Positions 25,301-35,356 of a DNA stretch of 64,000 nt are shown one piece after another. Source of the stretch: Diprion similis. Taxonomy: Eukaryota > Arthropoda > Insecta > Hymenoptera > Diprionidae. The stretch spans positions 24,890,001 through 24,954,000 of the forward strand of contig NC_060112.1 in the NCBI RefSeq assembly GCF_021155765.1, given 5' to 3'. Made by a program: the position numbers and the translations under genes. The notes under the pieces are model-generated. The model ran no database searches, was not told where the DNA came from, and saw only the letters and a program-made list of their open reading frames with translations. Every line of letters starts with the position of its first letter. The first letter of the stretch is position 1.

Positions 25301-28300
25301 TATTTCTCTTTTTTCCCACGGTTTTTTTTTTTTTTTTTTTTTGCATGGTTGGTTGGTTTAATTGGCGGTTTTTCGACGTCTGCACAGCAGACTTGATGAA
25401 GGTTTTTGAAATAGGAAACTTGTACTAGATTTCGTTACACATCGTAGTTGTATTCTCCTGTTACATATCTAGGTATATGTCATATCAGCTTATCATTTCA
25501 GTAACAAATTTTCAGAATAATACTTATACTTTGTAACTTAATACTAACACTGATTGTGAGATCACTCATATATATACATATATATATATATGAGATTGTT
25601 TATTTCCATATTTTCACAAGCTTTATTGTTTCATTTTTTAGAAGATATACATTGTCAAAGAATATTTATCGAACTGAAATTCTTGTTTCACATTTAATAA
25701 AAATTCTCGCTCCTGCAGTTTCCACATCAGATTCCACATGCATGACACAATAATAACCGCGTGCAGACTGAATGATTAATAAATTGTTAATTAAAGTCAG
25801 CGTTGACCTGCCATTTGTAATTAAATTTTTATTCAGAATGATACAAGCTATACGCGGAGACACGCTGCTCTTCAATACGAATGGGTCGTAATTTTAACCA
25901 GTATATTCTATACCCGCGCTGTGGATACATATGTTCTTGTACGTGTACATATTATAGATGTATTGTGTATAATTATAATAAATGTGAGTATGTGAGCGCA
26001 TTTATTGTGCCGTTGGCGCATTTTAATCGATGGATAAAACTATGTATAGATATATGTATAATATGTAAAGAGAACTGCCTGCATGTCGCAAACATCGGTG
26101 GTACCGTTACAATTAGTAACATATATGTATATGAAATTACTCAAACGATTTAGTTGCAAGAGAAATTAAACTGCATATTGTATTTTTATGAAATTTTTTT
26201 ATTATCATCGATTAGTCGTGTGAGATTTCCGCAAAAAATTCAGCAGATAAACTTCGGATACAGAAAATTCATCCAATCATTTCATTCAGAAGAAAAGTCG
26301 ATGGAAAATTTGGGTTTTGTACGTGAAAATTGTTTTTGCGGCACCTTTATTTCCATATTATGTACATTGTCAACAAAATGATAAATTAAATAATATAATG
26401 GTAGCTATACGTATATAAACACTTTCCTGCAGCACGTCAGCTGAAGACATGTTGTTGAAATAACATTAATGAAATCCGAGTATAATCTGCGATTAAATAG
26501 GTGTGTGTAAAGAAGGTAAACAAGGGGAAAAAAAAAATAAATAAAAAGTAAGTCAATAAAATCGTCACACAGACAAGCGCAACGATAATCCGAATCAAGA
26601 TCAAGAGTATACGTACAGAAACAAAGCAATAAAAGACAGGTAGGTATAATCATTACACGCATGCTGAGATTTATACCAATCTATCGCGATGATGGGGTGA
26701 CGAGATGCCGCAGGGTATAAACCGAAACACGTTGCACACACCGGTCTAATTTTCATCCGGTGTATGGGTCACCTTTTAACATTTTAAGTGTATAACCGAC
26801 ATGATTCACACACGAGATATATACGTAATTGTGTGTAAGCGAATGACTATGCGTGTGAATTCAACCCAGCAGCAGCTAAACGTGATGGACTAGCGTGTAT
26901 TTCCATATGCATATTGCTTCGTGAGTCATTCTGCCATGCAGTCAGCGATCGGACGGGTGACTAGCCTCGCTGCACCCCCGCCGAAAAAACCCTGTGCCTC
27001 ATGACGATGACAAACTTGTATCACCACCGTCATTATTCCGGAACAACTAGCGAGTTTTTTCGATATTTATAGAGTCAAGTTGTTATTAAGGGGCTGCGTG
27101 ACAGTTCTGCCGATCACCAATTTTGGCAAGTTCGTTGATTTCAAAGTTCATTCGTCGGTTTAGTTTATTCTATATTATTCGTCTAGTGATAATTAAGCAG
27201 TTTTTCTCTGTAGACTGGTAAACGTCAATTGGCAACTAATTATTGAGGGGTGATTTCGGGTGATTATGTACGAAGGATGTGCTTACAACAACTTGTTGTA
27301 GAAATTTAGGTATTTGAACGATCTTTGGTGGAATCTTTTTTTGAAAGTTGCAAGTAATAGATACTCTTAAGCATAACCAATTATTTACAAAAACGATTAG
27401 ATTAAGTGATTTGATGAATTTTTGTTCAACAAATTGGCAATCAAATTCGTTAAATACTCTTTCTCTTTGAGAACTAAAGCATGAGAAATTTAACATGAAA
27501 GGCTGAATCCGCCTGCATTTATGCAATTCAGGTTACATTTTAACGATTGACATTTGTTTCATAGTAAATGATTAGAGCGAGTGAAGAATTCGGCCAATCC
27601 TGAACAATGAATAAACAAACATCGCGGTTGGTGAAATGTACCCTGAATTGCATAAATGCAGGCGGATTTACCCTCTGATTGACTCCATGCTGAATAAATT
27701 GTCCATGGAACATCTCTAAGAAATATCCCGATATACGAACTCCCAAGTATAATTATTACTTCTGAAGAGCAATTTTGTATACTGAGGACTTTTGTCTTCA
27801 GTCGGGAAATAATACAGAAATATACATACAGCAAGTTGACTCTTAGAGACAAACAAAGCATTTCCCTGAGAGTTCAATTTGTACGAATAAAATTAAGAAG
27901 AAATAACAGATAAATAAGAAACTCTTTATGTACGTTCTATCGTTATTTCAAGACTGTCTGAGACTGTCTTCAGCATGATTATTTTGCAATTTCAGAAATC
28001 GAGGCTCTGAGAATGATGGAGCTAGTGATACCGAAGCACGTTGTGCGGGGGCAGAACGTTAAACTCGAATGCAACTTTGAGCTGGACAAGGAAACGCTTT
28101 ATTCTGTAAAATGGTACAAAGATGGTAACGAGTTTTACCGATACGTCCCGAAGGAAATGCCGCCCGTTACCAACTTCTTACTACCCGGCGTAACGGTGGA
28201 CGTAAGTCATTATTCTACTTGACGTATAGTTACTGTCCCCCTTCCGCCCTTCATCGCACGATTCCCGGTAGAAGACGAGAACGTATCCGTCTTCCTATCT

Positions 28301-29607
28301 TTTTATATAGGTACCTATATAAGGACCCTGTAATAAAATCCCTATCACCGTTGGATGCTGGAAACTTAATTGCACCAATGGTGAAATTCTTAGAAAGGAG
28401 GAAAAAGACACCCCCGAATAAACGATGTAACGACACATTTTCATCGACAGATTCACAATTCCACCGAAAGATTGGTCGTACTCCAAAAGGTCACGCTAAT
28501 GAGCTCGGGTCGGTACAGATGCGAAGTTTCCGCCGAAGCTCCCTCGTTTACAACAGTTTCTGATCACGCGGACATGTTGGTTATCGGTAAGTACAAGCTT
28601 TTCGCCTTCTAAATTCCATAACTAAACTATGTGGACCCTGATATTCCGGGAGTTTTCGGCGAAGACTCCCTACGCAAATGACGCTGCGCCGGCAGACAGG
28701 CAACCGAGGTTACATCTTACACGCTTTAAGCGTATCAGATGTAACTGTGGTTGCCTATCTGACGGCGAGATATCATTCATGCCGGAGCTTTTTACGGAGA
28801 ACTCTCGATATGAACCCTGCAAAAAGAAAATTAGTTATCGTTACAACCGGATTTTCGGTACCTATAATCGTTACAGTTGAAAAGCGATAATTTATTTTTA
28901 CTAACCTTTGTCCTTCTACGATTTCTATACTCAGCTCTACCAGAAGAAGGACCAGTGATCACAGGAAGGCCTGGACGACAACGATTCCGAGTCGGAGATG
29001 TTGTCCGTTTCAATTGCACTTCGTCGAAATCAAAGCCGCCAGCAATATTGAGCTGGTTTATTAACGGGGAGCCGGTGAGGAGATCTGGCTAATTACCGTA
29101 ATATACAGTAAAGAAAGATGTTGTGTTATAAATTTCGTGCTGATAAACTCTTTTTTTTTCATCCCCCCTATGCCCAGGTCAAAGCTCAATACCTGAGAGG
29201 CCCGCACATAACGGGAGTTGATCACGAGGGGTTGGAAACCCCGGTTTTGGGTCTGGAGTTTCGGTTGCAGTCGAATCACTTCAAGCGTGGCGACATGAAG
29301 ATTAAATGTCTCGCGACGATAGCTACCGTGTACTGGAAATCGAACGAGCAGAGCATCGAGGGTGATAAACCGGTCAAAGCACCGGCCATGGAAAGCCGCG
29401 AGACCAGAGCCCAAGGGCACACTCATGCCGAGCATATTTTGGGTAAGAAAAACGAAATCAAACTATCATTTATTGACACCGAATACATCTGTGTTACGTT
29501 CGTTTCTACTAATTAAAAAAAAAAATCATGTTGCAGCGAGCAGTGCTCGGAAGACTATCGAATCTTGGCTGATACTCGTGACAGCAGCTTTAATTTTACT
29601 GCGATAA
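7386..29607 (+). CDS. Beaten path (Beat) family two-Ig-domain cell-surface protein
   Basis: Six coding exons keep phase and give 291 residues: 7386-7443, 27996-28201, 28451-28586, 28935-29074, 29178-29442 and 29537-29607. Exon 1 encodes a hydrophobic signal peptide (MDWILGIILVTAIILS). Ig domain 1 has Cys45, the WYKDG tryptophan motif, an EFYRYVPK stretch typical of Beat proteins, and SGRYRC with Cys112. Ig domain 2 has the RFNC and SWFINGEP motifs and a closing Cys in KIKCLAT. The last exon ends in a hydrophobic segment (about SWLILVTAALILLR) that could be a membrane anchor or a GPI-attachment signal. Known Beat proteins bind Side-family receptors in axon guidance and synaptic partner choice. 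The Beat subgroup cannot be assigned by eye. N-glycosylation sequons NST (91-93) and NCT in Ig2 are visible. Confidence 0.88.
8701..8722. repeat. Poly-C homopolymer tract
   Basis: An uninterrupted run of about 22 C residues on the plus strand, within the Beat intron. Tracts like this are length-variable and prone to sequencing error, so the exact length may be unreliable. Confidence 0.9.
8931..9461. mobile_element. Inverted-repeat element with many TTCCGAA-like internal motifs
   Basis: The left end (GGGGCGGGGTTGAAGTTCCG) and the reverse complement of the right end (GGGCGCGGTTGAAATTCAG) match, followed on both sides by AATTTGAAAAGTTC and GAA. The inverted arms are about 40 bp. The 530 bp interior is studded with short TTCCGAA, TTCGGAA and TTCAGAATTT motifs on both strands. 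It has no credible coding frame. It looks like a non-autonomous DNA transposon (MITE), superfamily unknown. Confidence 0.6.
11898..11930. repeat. GGAGA pentanucleotide microsatellite
   Basis: About five copies of GAGAG/GGAGA in a row on the plus strand, inside the Beat intron. Confidence 0.8.
12483..13189. mobile_element. MITE with TTAGGGT ends and TA target duplication
   Basis: The element opens TTAGGGTAGTCCTTAAAAAG and closes with the inverse, GGACCACCCTAA. The inverted termini continue for about 60 bp through AATTTCGACCG and the CTCC/GATTCG blocks. TA dinucleotides at 12481-12482 and 13190-13191 flank it, as expected for Tc1/mariner-like insertion. The interior repeats an agttcagattcgtaat block at about 12831 and 12952, with an inverted version near 12705. 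No transposase frame is visible, so it is non-autonomous. Confidence 0.75.
14456..14515. repeat. GA-rich microsatellite
   Basis: A purine tract dominated by GA and GGGA repeats on the plus strand, in the Beat intron. Confidence 0.8.
14687..15047 (-). repeat. Dispersed repeat, copy B (inverted relative to 5600-5980)
   Basis: Read on the minus strand this follows copy A from the tttagtat block to the CAATATGAG/CTCATATTG block. The order and spacing are conserved across about 360-380 bp. The internal palindrome (about 14870-14928, agtacagaaaagacc pairing with ggttttttcagtact) is kept although its centre differs between copies. Conserved pairing with a divergent loop suggests that the palindrome matters to the element. 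No coding frame. Confidence 0.65.
16105..16396. mobile_element. 292 bp MITE with long inverted termini and TA target duplication
   Basis: The left end CAGAGTGAATTGC and the reverse complement of the right end CAGAGTCAATTGC start matching arms of about 85-90 bp, which run through ACCGAA, AATGCGCATGCGCT, GTTTTT and CAACATT. TA at 16103-16104 and 16397-16398 flank the element. The short unmatched centre (about 16195-16300) has no coding frame. Size, TA duplication and long terminal inverted repeats fit a Tc1/mariner-type MITE. Confidence 0.75.
17266..17633. mobile_element. Foldback-type inverted-repeat element
   Basis: Ends match as GGGGTGCTCC and GGGGTGCCCT, followed by ATTTGGACGTTGACGT on both arms. 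Further in, the arms share cagacttaacag/ctgttaag, ttctgaacaaaa, ttcattttcatttga and gcagaaataaagaa. The arms cover nearly the whole 368 bp and leave a small centre around 17435-17475. No coding frame. Confidence 0.7.
20158..20187. repeat. TGCC tetranucleotide array
   Basis: About seven consecutive copies of CTGC on the plus strand within the Beat intron. Confidence 0.9.
22050..22236. repeat. Possible small inverted-repeat element
   Basis: TTGTTCGATTCTGAT at about 22052-22066 is repeated inverted as ATCAGAATCGAACAA at about 22218-22232. The arms are only about 18 bp and no target duplication is clear, so this could be a degenerate MITE or chance. Confidence 0.35.
23633..23818. mobile_element. 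Hairpin (palindromic) MITE
   Basis: The arms fold back almost completely. CAGTAAT at the left pairs with ATTACTG at the right. Inner blocks GGCTAACTTGTTTT, AATGCGAATT, GATTCTATACGAATTATGTG and ACAATG then pair with their inverted copies around a centre near 23728. The element has no coding frame. It is followed at about 23878-23938 by three copies of a short unit containing tgtccagtttt/aaacttgtcca. Confidence 0.7.
27506..27668. mobile_element. 163 bp inverted-repeat element just upstream of Beat exon 2
   Basis: The 35 bp arm at 27506-27540 (AATCCGCCTGCATTTATGCA...) is repeated inverted at 27634-27668 with only about two differences. The middle about 90 bp is unpaired and non-coding. It ends about 330 bp before the exon 2 acceptor. 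Confidence 0.7.
28687..28767 (+). other. Near-perfect 81 nt hairpin in a short Beat intron
   Basis: Within the intron 28587-28934 the left arm reads CGCCGGCAGACAGGCAACC, then the block GGTTACATCT and CGCTT. The right arm is its inverse, with AAGCG, AGATGTAAC and GGTTGCCTATCTGACGGCG. This gives a stem of about 38 pairs with a few mismatches, one small bulge and a very small loop. The size resembles a microRNA precursor, but the loop is unusually tight. A small palindromic MITE is an equally good explanation, since weaker pairing may continue outward to about 28663-28792. Confidence 0.6.
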
Positions 29608-31370
29608 AAAGATACCTTCAACATATACACATACATACGCCTGCCTCTTCCAAAAAAGCAGCCCATCATTTTAGACTTTGTTTGATGAATTTCCTTCACG
29701 GCGAAGAAGGAGAAAAGATAAGGAAAGCAAACGCGCATTATTATATTATACATACCTACATATGTATATTGGAAACGTAATAATTATGTCATTGATATTT
29801 TTTTACATATTATTATTATTATCATGATTACTATTATCACTATTATTATTATTATTATTTTTATTATAAAAAATATCTCGATAAACTATCGATTATTATA
29901 TGATGCATATTTGTAATACTTTTTATATGTAAATATACATATAGAGATACATATTATACATATATATATACATACATACATACATACATATATGTATAAT
30001 ATACAATAACGTATGCGAAATAGCTATCAGGGCCTAATTATTTAGGTATATCGATTACATATTTAACACGTATTTATGATGTTCCAACGCACTGGAGTTG
30101 TTGCATTGCTATATCCGTAATGATTGCATTGTTTGGATAATCTTTATTGTGTTGATTCACAAGAAAAAACTCGCGTTTTCAAGAACAGGAATTCGCAACA
30201 ATCTACGGATTAAATTACGGATTAATTAAATATGAACGAACAAATCAGGCGGCCTGTTGACTTTTTAATAAAAAACGATAGCTATTATTTTTTGTTTTGT
30301 TAATGAAAAGAGCGTGAATTTTATAAAGAATTTGACATTTTTATTCCATAACATGACAATGGAATGACTCCACTGCAACCATTGGCGTCACATCAGACGC
30401 GAGAAAGAGTTGAGGTACGAATATTTCTCATAAACTTACATGTAAACTTTGATTTAATCATTTATGAAAGTCTTTCTACTAAACAATGTCTGCAAATTCT
30501 TATCGCATTATGTGAAAATTCTCAGGTTGCGATATGTTCGTAGCAGTAAATTCTTTTACTCTGAAGTAAGGACGATTTATACCATCAATTCACTATATCA
30601 AATTTTATAACTAATCTCGGTAGAAAGAGGATATATTTTTAGTATATCGTATAAAAAATGAATGATATTAGCAACCATTGTCCGCAAAACACGACTTATT
30701 ATTATTTTTTAGATATTTTAAATCTCCACATATATGGGTGGTGGAAATGTATGATTATGACTTTTTTTTCGGTTATTCCCAATCACTTGTCATTCATAAA
30801 AGATATTTTATTTATTCGTTATTGCATACTCCTCAAAGATTATATTTTCCTTTTAATTTTAAATAACTTCTGTATAGCCTTTACTAATCTAGTCGGTATT
30901 CAGTAATCATCAACTAATATTGTATTACATTGATATTCTAAAGAAGAAAACAAAAAAACGTGTGAATTTAGCATGTGTCTATATTAGCTGTAAGAGATCA
31001 CATTTCTCGCTAGACATTCCTAACTGTTCTTCAAATATTCGTGTAATAGCATAATAACGTGTATTTTATGCTTTCATCTACTTATACTTAACCTTAACAT
31101 ATGTAATGTAAATATGTATATAATTAAAATTATTTGAATTAATTTAATATTCCGTAATAAAAGTGTTATATCAAAAATAATCGATAAATTAACGGCAATT
31201 TGGCGTGCAGATAATTTCTGTAAAACTTGAACGTAAATAGATTAGAAAGGAAAGAAGGTTTGAAAAAGAATTGAGGAGGACTTCCATCGTACACTAGTCA
31301 GTAAAAATTCTCCAAAAGTCAAACACTGAGCGACTTAATAACTACGAGTACGTAATATCAGAAATAATGC
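29608..31370 (+). other. 3' flank and probable 3' UTR of the Beat-family gene
   Basis: AT-rich and non-coding. It contains a TTA/ATT microsatellite at about 29811-29868 and a run of CATA repeats at about 29965-29990. An AATAAA at about 30267-30272 could be a polyadenylation signal about 660 nt after the stop codon. No other gene is visible before the RNase H2A 3' end. Confidence 0.5.
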
Positions 31371-31376
31371 TTTATT
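31371..31376 (-). terminator. Possible polyadenylation signal for RNase H2A
   Basis: AATAAA on the minus strand, about 370 nt past the stop codon. In AT-rich DNA such a hexamer is common, so the assignment is tentative. Confidence 0.35.
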
Positions 31377-31746
31377 TTTTTAATTGTAATACAAAGGCGG
31401 TACAATATAATGAGACAATACTGTCGAATTTTATGGTATTTCAAATCTATAATGCTGAAAGTAACAATAAATAAATTTGAGAAAAAAAAGTGACCTAGGG
31501 CTCAGGTCGTTTAAATTAACTATTAAAAATAAAACTGACAGAACTCATCTAACATTTCAAAAACATATTAAAAATCGAAGTAGACAACAGGAAATCAATT
31601 TGCCTGAAATTGTCCGCTTATTTTAACTTGCAAATTAAAATATCTGACTTCGTTTTTATACTTCAAGAAGTTGTGTCAACTATTTAAAACTCAAGTGCAA
31701 TAATAAAATTTTCCTCTTTTCAATAGAATAAAATCAATATCAACAG

Positions 31747-33083
31747 TCAGAGGCTAGTCGCATTGGTCAAGCACCTGTCCGCAAAGAACCTGTGTTTGTT
31801 CCTGTTAACTTGTTGGTGCGCATCAACTTTACTAAAGAATTTAGATATCTTTTGATTAGTCGGGGTAGATTCCTCGTCGTTGACCTCTTCCCAATCAACG
31901 GCTAGCGCGCTTGACTCAAGAATTTTCTCAGCTGTCGACCAACTGAACCTGACCAATTGAGGGAAGCCAAAAACTTGATCGATGTTCTGAGTGAGCCATT
32001 TCTTTGTTACAGGATCATTTGGGTACCCACTACCATACTCGTTCTCGTTTTCTCCCTCCCTAAACTGCCACGCTCTCAGTGCATGATCCCTGGACACTTT
32101 GGCACAGATACTAGCTGCACTAACGATAGGATACGTGGAATCAGCCTTTTTTGCAACGACTATTTTGAGCTCGGGAAATATCTCTTTCAGTTTTGCTTGA
32201 TATTTTTCAGGTTTTCCAACAGTGTCAACGTAAACCTCTGCGAGATTGACTCCGGCCTCTATCGCCCTCCTGATCAATCCGATCGCAGAGTTCATCGATA
32301 CCTCGTTAAGCGTAACTTTGCTACGCCTGTACATGCTGTTCGCTATGACATTGGGTGATATTACTTCTACTGCCCAGCCCATTTTATCGTCATTTTTACA
32401 TATCTTGTCAAAAATTGCGTCCCTCTGATCCTCAGTCAGGCTCTTCGAATCCGCACAGCCCAAGTCCACCAGTAGCTGCTTGTCGCTCAGTGGACCGTAT
32501 GAAATTCCGTAAACCATCGGACCTAGAACAGGACCTCGACCCGCCTCGTCTACCCCCAACTGACATGGTTCTGTGCGACAAATTTGCGGCACCTGGAAAA
32601 TGTAAAACTCAATTTCATTTGTTTCATGGACCTTGTATTTTTTATCATATATTTTTGATATTTGTCGTAGCTCCATAAAGATAGAGAATTTCAAAATTAA
32701 AATTTAGCATCATGATATGCAATAAGAAAAAAGTATCATGATTGATGCACGTGACAATGCAATAACAACAATAATTCGATCTTAAATATGGTAAATTTTT
32801 TGTTTGGAGAATCGTCGATTCGCTTTGTAATTATAACCTCAAAGCTCGGCAACGATTGACGTTGCCGCGATGTTTCAGCGTGTATCGGTGAAACCGAGAA
32901 TGATTTTTGTAGAAATTAAAAAAAAAAGAATACCTTTGAAACGTGTATTTTATTCACACTATGATCACTGTTTATAAAATACGGTGTGAAATCGGCTCTG
33001 GACGTGATATGATCGACACCGTTTATTGATTCAGCTTCATTTTGTTTCTCTGCGATCTCTGATTTCTGTTCGTCTTCGCTCAT
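31747..33083 (-). CDS. RNASEH2A: Ribonuclease H2 catalytic subunit A
   Basis: Two coding exons on the minus strand: 33083-32934 (50 codons, ATG start MSEDEQK) and 32592-31747. Together they give 331 residues, against about 300 in vertebrates. The junction is AAG|GTATTC donor and ttttccag acceptor, in phase 0. The catalytic signature [15 protein letters not shown] begins at Asp65-Glu66. VYVDTVG and the [23 protein letters not shown] block supply the remaining metal-binding acidic residues and the helix typical of type 2 RNase H. The enzyme, with subunits B and C, cleaves RNA-DNA hybrids and removes single ribonucleotides from nuclear DNA. The first 50 residues are a poorly conserved extension. 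Near the C-terminus, [10 protein letters not shown] resembles a PCNA-interacting (PIP) motif. The frame continues upstream of the chosen ATG only from non-ATG codons. Confidence 0.95.
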
Positions 33084-33367
33084 GATTTTGATGTTGTTTC
33101 TAAGCAATTTATTACGAAAAATATCGAGGTGAAAATATTGAGAAACCAAAACAAGAGAATAACTTTTTCCTGTAGTTGTTTACTGCGTGTAAGTTTTTGG
33201 CGCGCAGAAGTGAGAGCGGCTAAGATAATTCGAAGGAAAATAAACTTAGCCTTAAGATCATCAAAATTCGGCGCCTGAATGTGATTTCTCTTCCTACCAC
33301 GGGCAGCGCCATAGCTAGATATAGTCGATGTTCCAGTTATGCCTGAATAATAATGTTTTGGGTTCAT
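33080..33367 (-). CDS. Unrecognised 95-codon open frame upstream of RNase H2A
   Basis: An ATG-started minus-strand frame encodes a basic N-terminal part (…GAARGRKRN…) followed by two hydrophobic stretches (about KFIFLRIILAALT and VILLFWFLNIFTSIFFVI). It ends overlapping the RNase H2A start codon in another frame. It could be an upstream ORF in the RNase H2A leader, a first exon of something else through a potential donor such as GTAGGA, or chance. I do not recognise the sequence. Confidence 0.2.
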   Translation of the reverse strand: MNPKHYYSGITGTSTISSYGAARGRKRNHIQAPNFDDLKAKFIFLRIILAALTSARQKLTRSKQLQEKVILLFWFLNIFTSIFFVINCLETTSKS

Positions 33368-33867
33368 AGATAAGCTGACTAATTATTTTCATAACATTGT
33401 TTTTCGATCAATCTGATTCTGAACAACGAATTTTTTACCGAAGCGTTGCGGAAGCAGCGATAGAACTAGAAAACGGCCCGAGTAACAGGTGGCCGTGTAA
33501 GATCCAAACGACAGCCATATTGTGCGAAATTCGTAGCTAACTTCAGACCGCTCTTGACACTGAAACGGCAAGAGAATGGTCGAAATACATTAATAGAGTG
33601 TGCGTTCTTGATACGTCGCATACTTCATGGCGATAATATTGGACAAAAATTGAGTGTGCTTTGTGCTGTCACCTGCCGTCAGCAGCAGCGCCAGCATTAG
33701 TATTAGTAGAAAAAATTGCGTTAACGAATCTAACCTGGAATCCAACCTAGGTGTAGGAGAGGTTGCTTTTATCGCTTAATTACTGCGGAGTATTGGATAT
33801 TTAAAAGAAGATGAGTCAACGTTGATACAGTTCTACCCTCGCCGTGCTGTGTTAAGTTAATTCAAAG
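33084..33867. promoter_or_regulatory. Shared head-to-head promoter interval of RNase H2A and UBL4A
   Basis: The start codons of two divergently transcribed housekeeping genes are only 784 bp apart. The interval must hold both 5' UTRs and both promoters, so a bidirectional promoter is a reasonable inference. No TATA box stands out on either side. Confidence 0.5.
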
Positions 33868-34774
33868 ATGAAAATCGTTGTGAAAATTCTACAGGGAAGA
33901 GAGTGTGTCGTTGACGTGAGTACCAGTCGTCTTTAGATTGTCAAATCGTCAATATTGACGCGTTTCGATTAGTATAAGTACCTTTTGGATTTTCCTTACT
34001 GCATTCCAATCACGATTCAAATTCATGGTCAGATTTTATCATTCAACGTTCAAACAACCCTGCAAAAGTTTCGAGAACATTGCAAAAGACTAATGCTCTC
34101 TTTTTTTGGATCATATTTTTTGGTCAATCACACGTACGGAAGATATCCATTATTAGACCTTCTCTGAATTATTCAATTTTCTTTTGTTATTTCTAGCATT
34201 CTAACAATCGCCTTAATTTGTCATTAATTCAACATCCATTATTTCAGATACTGCCGTCAAACACAGTCCTCGAGTTGAAACATAAAGTTAGTGAATCGTT
34301 AGGAATCGCCGTACCAAATCAGAAATTGATTCACACAGGAAAGCCCCTTGCAGGTAAGAATAATTTGCAATCATCATTGCTCACAAATTACAAAATTTAT
34401 ATGAATTCTAAGTAATGAATAAGAAATTGCTTTAAATTTGGTTAAAAATATTATTAAAATTAATCTTAAACAATTTACTTTCAGACGACCAGCTTCTGAG
34501 TTTTTATCCGACAATAAAAGATGGTTGCAAGGTAAATTTATTTGTAAAGAAGCAAGTTCAAAGTGAGGGTAAAAGTGCTCAAGCAGATACTGGCATCCAG
34601 TTATTCAGAAGCGAGATGTCAAGAGTCTTGAGGCATTATTATACAGAATCTGAAACACAGTCGATAATTAACGAGTTTATGAAAGACTTAAAAAAGAAAG
34701 TGGATGGACTGAGTTATGATGACTTGGAGAGATTAGCAACGGCTCTGCTTCAGGATCAAGAAAGTACCACTTGA
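33868..34774 (+). CDS. UBL4A: Ubiquitin-like protein 4A (Get5 homologue)
   Basis: Three coding exons, 33868-33915, 34248-34353 and 34485-34774, give 147 residues with phase kept (GAC|gtgagt; atttcag|ATA; GCAG|gtaaga; tttcag|ACGAC). Residues 1-75 form a ubiquitin-like fold: MKIVVKILQGREC at the start, then LELKHKVSESLGI, QKLIHTGKPLADDQLLSFY and KVNLFVKK. There is no C-terminal diglycine, so it is not a conjugated modifier. The C-terminal helical part (SRVLRHYYTESETQSIINEF…LSYDDLERLATALL) matches the TUGIS domain of UBL4A. In animals UBL4A bridges BAG6 and GET4 and hands tail-anchored membrane proteins to GET3 in the cytosol. It converges with the Gemin2 gene, whose stop codon is about 0.6 kb away. 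Confidence 0.93.
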
Positions 34775-34834
34775 AGAAATTGTCCTTGGATTTTTTTCTG
34801 CAGAATACCTTCAATCATTCGTTTGTTAATTTTT

Positions 34835-34840
34835 AATAAA
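34835..34840 (+). terminator. Polyadenylation signal of UBL4A
   Basis: AATAAA about 60 nt after the stop codon on the plus strand, a normal distance for a short 3' UTR. Confidence 0.6.
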
Positions 34841-35284
34841 ACTTTCTGCATCTAGAAAATTTTTAATTGTAAGATTTTCCATGCTTTTTGAAAAGTGAAC
34901 AATTTTTTTCCGTGCTGCTCACTTTTTTAAATTGATTCTTTGCACTCTTTTTTAGTCAATTATTTACAACAAATATTCTATACATTCGTTCGTTTTACTT
35001 ATTAATTTCCCTCTCCTTTCACAAAATGGCAAGCCTACGGGTGGCTGAGATGATTGATTTCCATAATATTTAACGGCCATGTTCAGAGAAATTCTATAAA
35101 TGAATAATTCATTGAGTTGAGGAATATTTTAGGCATATGTAATTTCTAATAATCAAGAGGTGTAATGTAGCCTCTCCAATGATCGCTCGCTCGAACCATC
35201 TTCATCCATCGTGTTTAGCTGTTAACTAAGTGCAAGATAATGATAATAATAAAACAAAACTTGTTACGTTAAAATTACTCTACA

Positions 35285-35290
35285 TTTATT
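35285..35290 (-). terminator. Polyadenylation signal of Gemin2
   Basis: AATAAA on the minus strand about 67 nt after the Gemin2 stop codon. Confidence 0.6.
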
Positions 35291-35356
35291 TCAATCAGTA
35301 AGTTACAAATCTCATTATTTCCCAATTTCACAATTACATCGTCATTTCATCACAAA

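Larger units (their letters stand above)
7444..27995 (+). other. Giant first intron (20.5 kb) of the Beat-family gene
   Basis: The donor GTAAGT follows the signal-peptide exon, and the acceptor tttcag precedes 27996. Inside I see no exon of another gene on either strand. The content is simple repeats, such as poly-C at 8701-8722, a GA tract at about 14456-14515 and a TGCC tetranucleotide array at about 20158-20187, plus at least six inverted-repeat elements listed separately. A long first intron after a signal-peptide exon is common in insect neuronal Ig genes and often carries enhancers, but none can be located from this sequence. Confidence 0.7.

Noticed and set aside
32355-32678. Plus-strand 107-codon frame
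   Set aside because: Antisense shadow of the RNase H2A catalytic exon.
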